From Areca catechu (Eukaryota; Streptophyta; Magnoliopsida; Arecales; Arecaceae): 64,000 nucleotides of DNA. The position numbers and the translations under genes are program-made. Below, in pieces: positions 1-10,954 of this stretch; the first letter of the stretch is position 1; the number at the start of each line of letters is the position of its first letter. Below the pieces are notes generated by a model. That model did no database searches, was not told the DNA's origin, and was given only the letters and a program-made list of their open reading frames with translations. Where the stretch lies: assembly GCA_021397845.1 (NCBI GenBank), contig CM038052.1, positions 170,988,182 to 171,052,181 on the forward strand. Direction: 5' to 3'.

Positions 1-772
1 AGATTATCTCAATATCCTCATCATCAATAATTGGAACAAGTTTATATTTCAATACTGTTGGTTGTACTACTTATGGATATCTTTATACTATCAATATTTT
101 ATTTATACCTTTATCTACACAAAAGACTTTATATAACTAATTTTCCAGCTTCTTAAATTTTATTTCATATTTAATCCTAATAACCTTTACTAGTTATCGA
201 TCGTATTCAATACCATATAGTCCATTAATAATAGAACTATTAATATAACATAAAGCCAAGATGATTTTTTTCAAACTACACTATATATACAACAAATAAG
301 TTAAATATATGCAATTAAAAAATATATAAATTATAATTTTATAGATGTGATACATAAAAAGCACTAAAAAATATAATTATATTATATAATGATAGAACAG
401 ATATTTACTTGATGGCAGAATGTATATTAATTCATAAAAAAATAGGTTACACACATATTACTATGCATGTTGATTTTAGAGTAGATTATCAAGTAAAAAT
501 ACTAATTTATCAAACAGTCAAAATTATTTGAAAAATTTATGAGTTAAAACTGAAATTGAAGGTTCAACTCCAATAACTCACTAATAACCCTAGTTAGACT
601 CTTTAAATATTATTTGGAAAATAAGTATTAAAAATAATATTTTAAAAAAATCAACTCCAATAACTCACCGATAGATCAATCTAATTATATATTGATATGC
701 ATGCCTATAATGCTAAATTTTTCTCTCTTCCTCTAAGAAATTATTGCATAGATAGTTTCAATGGACAACCCA
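1..772. other. AT-rich intergenic DNA, no gene seen
   Basis: The stretch is strongly AT-rich, with many short stops on both strands. I see no conserved protein motif, tRNA-like fold or clear element terminus. It is the left flank of the Tat-1 retrotransposon and probably older, decayed repeat or intergenic DNA. Confidence 0.6.
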
Positions 773-784
773 TGTTGCCACCTA

Positions 785-2644
785 GGTTGCCGTGGCCTAC
801 AGCTCTCGCTCAGTGTTGGTTGGTGGCTCTCCCACCCGGCGTCCAACGTACATACCCAGACCTGCAAAAGAAGAGAGACCCGGGCTGGGATCCCGGCGGG
901 AGCACTCCGATGATCAAGTCGGTGGACAATCTAGGAAAACAGATCATCCTCGGTGGATTCCGAAGCGGTCTCCACCATCAAAGGTCATGAAAAGATGATG
1001 AAGTAGAGATTTAGGTCAAGAAAGGAAGTGCGACCAGTGGTGGCAACGACCGCTGGAACTCTCTTTGGGAGTTCTCGGGCACTCCTGGTGTGCTTCGAGC
1101 CTTGCTGAATTGCCTGCCCCTTCTCGCTTACCTTTACCGGAGGCCCCTTTTGCTTTCCTTATAGATGAGCAACACCTCTAGTGAGGTACGGAGGTCTGTC
1201 TTGGCCTCTCTCGGGTGCCTCTGGTATGGGTGAGATGCAGGCCTGCTCTCCTCTTCCCCCCTCTACCCGGAGGCCAGAGGGGGTCTGTTACTGACTGAGT
1301 TAATGGGACATGGAGGAGTGCACGCCCTTTTCATGGCAGGGAGATATGCCATGGATCTTGACACTCCAATAAAGTGTTGCTCCCTCCTGGCACCGTCCCA
1401 TAATTTGGGAGGACCTGGCAGAGCACCGGTCCAGAGGTGGATGCTATATGGTCTGAATTTTCTGGCAAAACCTTCCTCTTCTGGGTAGTGCAGATGGTTG
1501 GTGGAGTGGCACAGCTCCCTGAGCGGAGTTCCTTTTCCTAGGTGGTGCCGACAGTGGGCAGAGTGACCTAGTGCTCAGGCGGTATGCTCCTTCATTGGTC
1601 GACATGCTCTGGCGAAGTGCCATCTCGTAGGGGGCATAGTCGGCGTGCCATGGTGGGGCGCCATTCTTTCAGAGGTTCCAGGCGGCGCGCCATCGCCCGT
1701 TAGGCATGCTAGCCCTTTGATGCCATGCTAGGGTAAGGGTGGTGGTGCCACTTGCCAATGCCATTGCCCGTTCACCTTGGGGTGCTCGAGGGAGAGATCG
1801 CTTTCACCTAGAACATTCATACCTGACCCTGGGGGAGAGGTTGACTTTGACCAGGGGATCGACCTTGAGCGGGGGAGCCAGGTTTCTGCCAAGGCCCGAA
1901 GAACGAGGGCATGACCTCAGCCGGGGCTTGACCTCAGGGAAGCCACTCCGGCACGAGAGGCACGAAGAGCATGGGCGCAACCTCGATCGGGGTTCGACCT
2001 CGAGGGAACCACTTCGACGTGAGGGGCATGGAGAACGAGGGCACAACCTCGACCAGGATTCGACCTCGAGGAAACCACTCTGGCACGAGGGGCGTGAAGA
2101 GCGAGGGCGCGACCTCGGTTGGGGTTCGACCTCGGGGGAACCTCTCCGATGTGAGGGACATGGAGAATGAGGGCATGACCTCGATCGAGATTCGATCTCG
2201 AGGGAACCACTCCTGCATGAGGGGCGCGAAGAGCGAGGGCGCGACCTCGACTGAGGTTCGACCTTGGGAGAACCACTCCAATGCGAGGGACACGAAGAAC
2301 GAGGATGCGACCTCGACCAGGATTCAACATCGGGGGAACCACTTTGGCACTAGGGATGCGAAGAGCGAGGGCGCGACCTCGACTGGGGTTTGACCTTGGG
2401 GGAACCACTCCGGCATGAGGGGCATGAAGAATGAGGGCACGACCTCGGCCAGAGTTTGACATCGAGGGAACCACTTCGATCGAGAGCCCGAAGAACGAGG
2501 GCACGACCTCGTGGAAACCACTCTGATCGAGAAGCCCAAATTAGAGGTGGCCTCACTAGGATCTTCGTCCAGGTGGCACTATCCACCAGCATGACCTCCA
2601 GTTGAATCTGAGAGGGGCTCCATGTTAGCGGTCTTGCCACATCA
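785..2644 (-). repeat. Tat-1 3' LTR
   Basis: The sequence matches 24174-26089 along its length, including the shared motifs around 880-950 and 24270-24350 and the common end GCCACATCA. On the element strand the LTR starts TGATGTGGCAAGACC, which resembles the start of the Tat-2 LTR at 42559 (TGATATGGCAACC). It contains a 66-bp minisatellite. The open frames inside it are products of that repeat and are not genes. Confidence 0.8.
1891..2530. repeat. 66-bp minisatellite inside the Tat-1 3' LTR
   Basis: The anchor CCACT recurs at 1943, 2009, 2075, 2141, 2207, 2273, 2339, 2405 and 2471, exactly 66 bases apart, followed by a shortened last unit at 2518. Each unit carries AACCACTCC, a purine-rich GAAGARCGAGGGC block and GACCTCG motifs. 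Because 66 is a multiple of three, reading frames stay open on both strands (up to 195 codons), giving 22-residue periodic translations that should not be taken as proteins. Confidence 0.9.
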
Positions 2645-2660
2645 GTTATCCCCCACTCTC
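2645..2660 (-). other. Tat-1 polypurine tract
   Basis: Read on the element strand, the bases just before the 3' LTR are GAGAGTGGGGGATAAC, a purine-rich run directly abutting the LTR start TGATGTGG. This is the expected plus-strand primer for reverse transcription. Confidence 0.65.
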
Positions 2661-3159
2661 GAGTCCCAACGAAACATGGTGCTTAGGACGAAGGGAGTTA
2701 TGGTGACACTGACATGGAGGAGATGAATATCTAGTGTCATTAAATGTCACGATTGCTGACAATTTATGAATCGTGACTTAAGGCCAATGTGGAGATGCCA
2801 TGTTAGTAGGTCCAAGGTAGCATGATGGTTGACATCGAGCCCAAGGCGATCTTTGGAGTATCGAGGCACCATTCCCAGTCGATCTCGACACGTGGCATGC
2901 ATCGATGGTGAGAGGACTGAAAGGATGCACAGGCACTGTCTGACCATTTTGAAAAGGAGGAAAACTTTTCTCAAACAATCTATTTTGAATCTTCGAACTT
3001 GCAGACAAACCATAGCCCTTACTTTCCCAGTTCGACTCCTTTGCTTCAAAGCATCCAGGTTAGTCTTTCCCATCCTCGTCCTCTTCTTTGTCTCTGGCTA
3101 GACTGAAAGAGTCATGTCTTAGAGTTCGTAGGTTCCACCTTTCATCTCCCCTGTTTAGG
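2645..3159 (+). promoter_or_regulatory. Putative promoter and leader of the Tat-1 antisense gene
   Basis: This 515-bp stretch separates the 3' LTR from the start of the antisense gene and has no coding similarity. It holds a perfect 9-bp inverted repeat with a 14-base loop (GTCACGATT at 2746-2754, AATCGTGAC at 2769-2777) and a G-box-like ACACGTGGC (2888-2896), a bZIP/bHLH type of site in plants. No clear TATA box is seen. The promoter role is inferred from position and from the splice signals of the downstream gene. Confidence 0.4.
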
Positions 3160-3656
3160 ATGAGTCCTTCTGGTTGGAACCGTCCTCCTTCTAGCAATTC
3201 TAATGAAACAGGGCCCTCTCGGTCGAGGACCCCATCCTCTGATGAAGAGGATGAGGCATCTCTTAGCATAAGTGTCCATAGGAGTCTCCGTCTGAAGGGG
3301 ATAGTTATAGGCGGACCTAGGGCACCCACTCCTGTTCCTGTTCCTTTTGCTTCCACCCCTTCTGTTTCTTCCGGTTCGACTGGTCCTTTTGTCATCACCT
3401 TGGTGATGACTAGGAAGGACCTCTCTTGGCTCCAGGATACCTACAGGATTTCAGATTCTGTCCGGCTCTCGATTCTAGGACTAGGGGAGCGGATCACCTC
3501 CGGTGGCCCGGGCCAGATTGCTCTATATAAGGACTTCCTCCTCGAGGGTCTTCGTGTACCTTTGCACCCCTTCTTCCTTTCTTTCCTTAGTAACTTTCAT
3601 CTGGTTCCAGCCTAACTGGCCCCAAACATCATTAGGGTCATATCTTGTTTCATAGT
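3160..3656 (+). pseudogene. Tat-1 antisense gene, 5' part (gypsy-associated plant protein, Transposase_28-like)
   Basis: The frame lies on the strand opposite to gag-pol, between the integrase and the 3' LTR. ATG at 3160 is chosen because the upstream extension has no ATG. The product starts with a Ser/Pro-rich, then acidic segment (PSSDEEDEAS), followed by MTRKDLSWLQ and a conserved block with LYKDFLLEGLRVPLHPF. A TAA at 3614-3616 breaks it; the Tat-2 homologue has a Gln codon there. The chromovirus then interrupts it at TSD ATAGT (3652-3656), and the frame resumes at 12680. The conserved block recalls the Pfam family of putative gypsy-type plant transposon proteins (Transposase_28), whose function is unknown. 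The family name is from memory of its pattern; the Tat-2 homology is seen directly. Confidence 0.65.
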
Positions 3657-5362
3657 TGGTGTGGGCACCATGATCCGACAGAGGCTCCTCAACCCTCTGT
3701 GGATCTCAGATTAGGGTTCCCCCTTTCTATGAGTCCTGTAATAAGGCCTTGAGCCCAAAACATTGTTATAATTTCTTGTCAAAGTTTGTTTAGTCCTGTA
3801 CCTTGACCAATTTGGGTCAAGTTAGGTCATGAGTCCTGTATTTGTTCGAGTTTGAGTTTGGATTGGGCCCAAGCCCAATTGAAGTCACTATGGTTTTCTT
3901 CACCAAATCAAGTTATGGTGGGCCAACCCACCCCTTCTACTTGGGATAATGCCAACTCAGGTGCCACCTCAGCTACCTACGTGGTGCCACATCAGCTACC
4001 ACTTAGGCATCCAAGAAGGGAAACAAAGTGGCATCCTCATGCTTTCCACACGCCTTGAACAACATCCCCCTCTTCCCTCCCCCACATCATGCCTTGTTCC
4101 ATCAAAAGAGGGCGTTGAAGATCCTTGAATGAACCAAGCCTCAAAGCAAGCCTCCTCTCAAGCTTTCTTCCCAAAGTGATCTTGCAAGGAAGGAAGGTCA
4201 AAGGACACACTCCCCTCTTCAAGCCCTCAACCATGCAATGCCCATGGAGTTCTCCCTTGGTCGGCCAAGAATCAATCCTAGAAGATGGCGTGAAGAGCCC
4301 AAGGGAACACATCCCTCCAAGCAAGCCATGCCCCACCCCTTTTTCCCAAAATAAGCATGCTAAGGAAGGAAGTCAAGGGACCAATCCCCCTCTCCAAGCC
4401 TTTGCCCATGCCACGCCCAACTCCAAATTATTTGGTCGGCCAAAGAGATGGGATGTAAAAAATTTTTGGGCGCCACCATGAGTCTTGTAATTTAAATTTC
4501 AAAAGGGCCTTGGGTGCCTATTTAAAGGACCCAATCCCTCCCTTATAAAACTAATGAATGAATGAATGAATGAATGAATGAATGAATGAATGATTAAGTG
4601 ATTAATGAAAAGTTTGAGTTTCTTCCACCCTCCAAACATTGTCTCTTAGGCTAGGTTTGAGTGGAATTGCCTTCGTCCCCAGGGACGTCGAGTGGTGTGA
4701 GGCCACCTATCCGTCGCCCCAGGGCATCGCAAATCCTTCATCCTCCAGGACGTCGCGGGATGCGAGGCCCCAAGTTATCTCCGACTTCGACTTCGGAATC
4801 CAGCCGGACACCGGGCTCGAAGCCCCTTCCCAACTCCAGTTCAATTCCTTTCCGTGCATTTCCACATTCCGCTGACCTTTCTTTTGTTTGCGTACATGTC
4901 CCCCCTGGCATCTCGGGCATTGGAGACAGTCAGCTTTGCCATCGCAACCTCCCGACCCAAAGCCAGTGCTCCCACGGGTTCGACTGCTCGGGCATCCAGG
5001 CCGCATCCGCCGAGTTGAGCGATCTCTGCACCGGGCACTTCAGAAGTTTGAGGTTTGCCTTCTCTTTATCTCCTAAATAGATATTGTAGGTCGAGCTAGT
5101 CCTACCGGGGTTTCTTAATCCCGGGGTCCTATTCTCGTTCTTACTTTTAGGGCTTTGAACTGCTAGCATAAGCTTCCATTACTGTTCTTCGTATTTCTTA
5201 TCTTTGCTTGTGATCGGGAATAGAAACCCTAAAACAATGAAGAAGAACAACAAAAAACATTAAAAAAAAAAAAATCATCAACCCTAAAAAGAATTCCTTT
5301 GCATCGTAAGCATCCTTATTGGCATCCAACATCCCTAGCCCTAACCCCCTTATTCCACATCA
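3657..5362 (+). repeat. Chromovirus 5' LTR
   Basis: This 1706-bp LTR matches 10955-12679 with differences of a few per cent by eye, so the insertion is fairly recent. An (AATG)n run of about ten units (4552-4592) is reduced to about four in the 3' LTR. It lacks a tandem copy of about 44 bp that the 3' LTR carries near 12010-12060. The frames at 4125-4481 and 4639-5080 have no recognisable motif and are repeated in the other LTR; I treat them as non-coding. Confidence 0.92.
4519..4527 (+). promoter_or_regulatory. TATA-like box in the chromovirus LTR
   Basis: TATTTAAAG sits in a context conserved in the other LTR (11816-11824). It is a reasonable core promoter for the genomic transcript, which would start shortly downstream. 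No experimental start site can be read from sequence. Confidence 0.45.
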
Positions 5363-5366
5363 TTTC

Positions 5367-5382
5367 TGGTATCAGAGCAAGG
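5367..5382 (+). other. Chromovirus primer binding site (initiator tRNA-Met)
   Basis: TGGTATCAGAGCAAGG lies four bases after the 5' LTR. It is the complement of the 3' end of plant initiator tRNA-Met, the usual minus-strand primer for many plant LTR retrotransposons. Confidence 0.9.
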
Positions 5383-6196
5383 CTAGGACTAGTGCATTAG
5401 TTTCATTTTCTGCATTCTGGTTAGTCCGTATATGATATGATCATTGGATTGTTTCTTCCTGTAGAGACATCCAAATTTTGTGATTTCTATTTTGTTAGAT
5501 CGCATTCATTTCAAAGTTTTTTTTTCTATTTTCTCAGATTTTATTTCAGTTTGTAGAGTTTCTACAAGCAGAAATACTGCCTGAGAAAATCTCAGGTCTG
5601 AAATTTCAGCAAGCATCTCATTTTGATTCATTCCTCCATCTAGCTTGTTTCTTGAATGTTTTAATTCCTGCATTTTGTTTAGCATTCACCCATCTAAAAG
5701 ACACAAAAGAACAAAAAAATTTTAAGTCATTTCATTAGTCATTATTGTACTTCATTTTACATAACATATCTTAAGGGTGCCAATTTAACATAGAGTCAGG
5801 ATTTCATTACCTGTCCCTAACCCAAAAACCACCACCCGGCATATCGAACCCTAGCCATTAACTAAAATCAATTAGACGTTTAATCTGCTCTAGTGATCTA
5901 GGAACACCCACGAAGTCGGGTCAACCCAAGTGCTGAGCCAAGCTAGATTGCTTGTTGGTGTGTGCTTGTGTAGCTGGTGTCTAGGCAAGTGGTTCAGGGA
6001 CTAGAGCCCGAAGGGAAGTGGGTTGGTTCGCTTACCTGGCCAATTTCTAATTGGTGTCTAGGCAAGCAAAGAGGAACCTCCACTCACCTTACACTTACCT
6101 GGCCAGGTGCCAAGTTACTACTTCCAGGTTCATCTTCTTGACTTTATATTTGGAGAGATCTCCTAGGTCTAGCAAACCGTAGCATCGTTTTGTTAC
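5383..6196 (+). other. Chromovirus 5' leader
   Basis: This non-coding leader lies between primer site and gag. Near 5976-6110 it has a repeated module built from GGTGTCTAGG and CTTACCTGGCCA. A similar module with nearly the same spacing occurs in the leader of the Ty1/copia element (61741-61915, opposite strand). Confidence 0.6.
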
Positions 6197-7327
6197 ATGT
6201 GCACTAGATCAGGAACCTCTTTTCACCCACCTTCTCCACCCTCTACCGACACCATGGACCAACTGCGAGCTGACATTGGAGCCTTAACCCAATCCATGAC
6301 TCAATCTATGACCCAGTTAGGCAACCAGTTGAACAATAGACTGGATCAGATAGAGGCTAGACTGAGACCCCTAGAGGAAGCTGCTAGACCCTGACCTGAA
6401 CCCAGTCCTGAGTCCCCTCACCCAAGGAGGAACCTGCCACAATACCCTTACTTTGAGGATGACTTTGGGAGAGACGCTGACCCCTTTGTTGATACCCGTC
6501 CTAGGAGACCTAATCCGGAGGACCATGAAGAAAGAGCCCTTAGGAGCATCAAGCTTGAGGCACCCACTTTCAATGGTAGCTTAGATCCCAGGGTGTATGA
6601 GGATTGGGAGTCTGCCATGGAGTAGTATTTTGACTGGTACTCTATGTTTGAGAGAACTAAGTTTAAGTTTGCCAAGCTTAGGTTGGTTTGCCAAGCTAGG
6701 TTGTTCTGGAATAGTGTTGAGAACTATATAGAGCAGAAAGGTCAATTACCCATAACCGCCTGGGGGGAGATGAGAGAAAAGCTTAGGAGGAAATATTTAC
6801 CCGCGTCTTACACCCAGAAACTATTGGACCAATGGCAGACCTTAAGTCAAGGGAGTAAGAGTGTAGTCGATTACATCGCCAAGATTGATGAATATGTTAT
6901 GCGATGTAAGGTTGTTGAATCACCTGAGGTAACCCTGTCTAGGTTTAGGGCTGGCCTACACCCAGACATCCAGAGAGAGCTGTATTTTAGATCAACCAGA
7001 ATCTTGGAAGAGGCTTACCAAGTTGCTAGGCTCTGTGAGCGTTTCCAGAGAGCTCCCACCTATAGAAGACCTGAGCCCTTTAGAAACCCGAGCCGTATCC
7101 CTGGATCCATCCAAGATTACAATCAAGCTTACCCGAGTCGACCAAACCCAAACCGAACTGACCCAAGTTGACCAAACTCAGCCTGACCCAGTCCTAGTCG
7201 TCCCAACCTGAACCGACCCCAGTATAGTAGAGAGGAAAAGGGTAAGGTTGTTAAAGTCCAGAGGAGACCTGATTCCCAAGGTAAATGCTTTAGGTGTCAT
7301 AAACCTGGACATTTTGCTAGCCAGTGA
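6197..7327 (+). pseudogene. Chromovirus gag (capsid/nucleocapsid), broken
   Basis: ATG 6197 opens MCTRSGTSF. The retrotransposon gag domain spans about 6560-7060 (WNSVENYIEQKGQLP, LRRKYLPASY, FRAGLHPDIQREL). A nucleocapsid knuckle CFRCHKPGHFASQ is at about 7284-7324. In-frame stops are TGA (6392), TAG (6623), TGA (7169) and another TGA about five codons later. The final knuckle Cys is lost where TGA occurs at 7325, and pol then continues in another frame. This fits a one-base deletion in that Cys codon, since related elements usually encode gag-pol as a single frame, although a natural gag/pol frame change cannot be excluded. Confidence 0.88.
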
Positions 7328-8820
7328 CCGCCTCTGCCCTACTCATAGAAGAACCAACTGAGACTGAACCCGAACCAACCATAGAACCTGAAGAGGACGT
7401 CTATGACCCCGAAAACCAGTTGTTGGAAGGGTACGAGGGAGAGGAAGAAGTGTGTGAATCTGAAGACCTTGTAGGGATAGTCCGATGCATCCTAGCCCAA
7501 AACATAGTACAGGAAGACTGGCGTAGGACCAATATCCTACAGACCCTGATCAAGCTAGGAGATAAGGTTTGTAAGGTCATCATTGATAGTGGAAGCTGTG
7601 TTAATGCCCTTTCCTCGAGTACAGTTAAATCTTTAGGACTAGCCACAGTACCCCACCCCGACCCTTACAAAGTGTCTTGGATAGATTCAACTTCGATCCC
7701 TGTAAAGTCTAGGTGCCAGATCAAGATCAAAATGAGTTCCTATGAAGAATCGATCTGGTGTGACGTCTTATCCATGGGTGTGGGTAGTATCATTCTAGGA
7801 CGACCCTGGCTTTTCGACCATGATGCCACCCTTTTTGGTCGATCCAATACCTGTGTCTTTCTCCACCAAGGAAAAAAGATCACAATCAACCCAATCCAAC
7901 CTAAGGACCCCGTCAAGAAAGGATCTAGCAGCCTTAAGGAGAAGAAAGCTGAAGTCAACCTGATCACACCTAAGGAGCTAGAAAAGGAGATTTTAGAGGG
8001 AGCCCCTGTTTGGATTCTAGCCACCAAGGAGAGTCACAAGCCATCCACTGTAGAACACCCCCAAGAGGTAATGAAGACTTTGAAAGAATTTGAGGATGTT
8101 TTCCCGGAAGAGTTACCTGATCAACTGCCTCCCCTTAGGGACATCCAACATGCTATAGATTTGGTCCCAGGATCCACTTTGCCCAACCTTCCCCACTATA
8201 GGATGAACCCCACTGAACATCAGGAGCTTCATAAACAAGTGGGTGAGCTGCTTAGGAAGGGTTTTCTTAGGGAGAGTTTAAGTCCCCGTGATGTCCCTGC
8301 CCTACTTACCCCTAAGAAAGATGGGACCTGGAGAATGTGTGTTGATAGCCCTACCTGGAGAATGTGTGTTGATAGCAGGGCTATCAACAAAATTACAATC
8401 AAATATAGGTTTCCTATTCCCCACCTAGATGATATGCTCGATATGATGGCCGGTGCCACTATCTTTTCTAAGATAGACCTCAAGAGTGGTTATCACCAGC
8501 TTAGAATTCGACCGGGGGACGAATGGAAAATAGCCTTTAAGACTAAGGATGATCTGTTTGAATGGGTAGTGATGCCTTTTGGGTTGTCTAATACGCCCAG
8601 TACCTTCATGAGAGTCATGACCCAAGTCTTGCGCGAGTTCACTGGAAAATTCCTTGTAGTGTATTTTGATGACATCTTGATCTATAGCAAGACCAAAGAG
8701 GACCATCTTCATCACCTAAGGTTAATCTGCCAAACCCTTAGGGAGAATAGCCTTTACGCCAACCCTAAGAAGTGTGAGTTTTTGATGACTTGGGTGACTA
8801 CAAAGCCTAAGAAGATATAG
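7324..8820 (+). pseudogene. Chromovirus pol, part 1: protease and N-terminal RT
   Basis: The protease core IIDSGSCVNALSS is at about 7577-7615, with DSGS in place of the usual DTGA/DSGA. The RT follows (about 8100-8800) with FSKIDLKSGYHQLRI and the catalytic YFDD at 8662-8673. A 24-base segment (8326-8349) is repeated at 8353-8376 with three extra bases, adding nine in-frame residues in the RT fingers. The frame ends after MTWVTTKPKKI, where a short deletion removes the usual FLG region and shifts the frame. The first codon at 7324 is simply the frame limit and not a true start. Confidence 0.88.
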
Positions 8821-10814
8821 TTGAGTGGCCTGTCCCTGCTAGCATCCACGATGTATGTAGTTTCCATGGCCTAGCCACATTTTACAAACGATTCATTCGG
8901 GGATTTAGTTCAATTGTCGCACCGATAACTGACTGCATCAGGAAGGAAGGTTTTCAATGGACTAAAGCTGCAGACAAAGCCTTCCTTGAAATTAAGGATA
9001 GAATGGTACAAGCACCTGTCCTGAGATTGCCAGATTTTTCTAAGGTTTTCGAGGTTGCTTGTGATGCTTCGGGAGTTGGGATTGGTGGAGTGCTTAGTCA
9101 AGAAAATCACCCTGTGGCCTTCTTTAGCGAAACACTTAATGAAGCCAAACTTAAGTACTCGACTTATGATAAGGAGTTTTATGCAGTCGTCCAAGCCCTT
9201 AGGTATTGGAGGCACTACCTTTTACCCCATGAGTTTGTCCTGTTTTTAGACCATGAAGCCCTTCGATACCTGAACTCCCAGAAAAGATTGAACCCTAGGC
9301 ACGCTAAGTGGGTCGAGTATATCCAAGCCTATACCTTTGTGCTTAAACATCGAGCTGGTACTAAAAATAAAGTAGCTGATGCCCTTAGCCGTCGTGCCCT
9401 TTTGTTGAACACAGTTAGGACTGAGGTTATAGGATTTGACCGACTTAAGGAGCAATATGAATCTTGTCCTGACTTCAGTGAGATCTTCCAGTCTAAGCTT
9501 CAAGAACCCTTTAGTGCCCATAGTGACTATACCTTACAGGAGGGTTATCTTTTCAAGGGTAATAAGTTGTGCATTTCCAAGACCTCACTCCAAGATTTTT
9601 TAGTATGGGAAACCCATGCGGGAGGCCTAGTTGGTCACTTTGGTAGGGAGAAGACCATTCTAGCTGTTGAAGACCAGTTCTTTTGGCCTAGCCTTAAGAA
9701 AGATGTAGCCAATGTCGTCTCTAGGTGTCGAACCTGTGCTGTGGCCAAGCAGCAGAAACAGAATACTAGCCTGTACACCCCTTTGCCCGTACCTAGCCAC
9801 CCTTGGCAAGACCTCAGCATGGATTTTGTGGTAGGATTACCCAAGACCGCAAGGAAGCACGATTCTGTCTTTGTAGTAGTGGATAGGTTTTCTAAAATGG
9901 CTCATTTTATACTTTGCTCTCAAACCCTAAATGCTTCCAAAGTCGCCAAGCTTTTTCTGGATCATGTGGTCAAGTTACATGGCCTACCCAAGACTATAGT
10001 GTCCGATAGGGATGTCTGCTTTACTAGCTATTTCTGGAAAACCCTTTGGCACCTCCTAGGAACCAAGCTCCAATTCTCCACTGCCTACCACCCGCAAACC
10101 GATGGACAAACTGAGGTGGTCAACCGCAGCCTGGGAAACCTTCTTAGATGCTTGATAGGTGAACATACGGGAAATTGGGATCTTCTTTTACCTCGAGCCG
10201 AGTTCGCCTATAATAGCTCTGTAAATAGGACCACCGGGAAGAGTCCTTTTGAAGTTGTCTCTGGTTACAAGCCTAACCGACCTCTTGACCTAATTCCCCT
10301 ACCCATCCATGCACGTGTCTCCGAGTCAGCTGATTCACTTGCACAGCATATTAGGGACATGCATAAAAAAATTAGCCAGAAAATTAATATAAGTAATAAC
10401 ACATATAAAAGGCTGGCTGATTCCCGAAAGCGAGCAAAAGAGTTTGAAATAGGGGATTTTGTAATGATTAGGCTTCGGTGTGAACGGTTTCCACCAGGAA
10501 CCATTAAGAAGCTTCATGCTCGTGGGGCGGGTCCCTTTAAAGTAATTAGGAGAATGGGCCCTAACGCCTATGTGCTAGAACTACCTCCGGATTATGGAAT
10601 TAGCTCGACATTCAATATCTCTGACTTAGTCGAGTATAGAGAACCCGCAAACATACCCAGTGAGCCATTTGGGCCTGACCTCCCTTTTGAGAGTGAACCT
10701 GAACCTGAGTGTCCACCTCCAAATATACCTGAGCGAGGAGAGCGGATCGAGCGTGTCCTGGATGACCAAGCCATCACTACCCGGGGCAAAGGCTACCAGC
10801 ATTACTTGGTCTGA
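8790..10814 (+). pseudogene. Chromovirus pol, part 2: RT thumb, RNase H, integrase, start of chromodomain
   Basis: RT connection remnants (HGLATFYKRFIRGFSSI) begin near 8860 and run in frame past 9003. RNase H has EVACDASGVGIGGVLSQ (about 9050) and DHEALRYL. The integrase has an HHCC zinc finger (HAGGLVGHFGREK to CRTC, about 9615-9740), catalytic Asp in SMDFVVGLP, Asp in VSDRD and Glu in DGQTEVVNRSL, then the GPY/F module (GAGPFKVIRRMGPNAYVLEL, about 10525-10585). The C terminus TTRGKGYQHYLV is the start of a chromodomain cut by TGA at 10812-10814. The integrase reads through without stops, unlike gag and RT. Confidence 0.9.
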
Positions 10815-10940
10815 TGGCAAGGCCGACCCGAATCCGATGACTCATGGATCACACGGAAGGACTTGTAGCGCATCGACCCCGACATCCTGGAAATGTATCA
10901 AAGCCAAGCTAATCCTTACTCGACAGGATCGAGTTCCTCC
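10815..10940 (+). pseudogene. Chromodomain remainder after a stop
   Basis: The same frame continues past the TGA with WQGRPESDDSWIT, the second half of a chromodomain whose aromatic residues bind methylated histone tails. A single nonsense change therefore removes the targeting module while sparing the integrase core. Confidence 0.7.
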
Positions 10941-10954
10941 CATCCCAGGAGAAC

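Noticed and set aside
1917..2504. Open frame of 195 codons on the minus strand in the Tat-1 LTR
   Set aside because: It is a direct product of the 66-bp repeat, is open on both strands, and changes with unit number; there is no domain.
4125..4481. Open frame of 118 codons, repeated at 11422-11778
   Set aside because: It lies in both LTRs of the chromovirus and has no recognised motif; parsimony favours LTR sequence.
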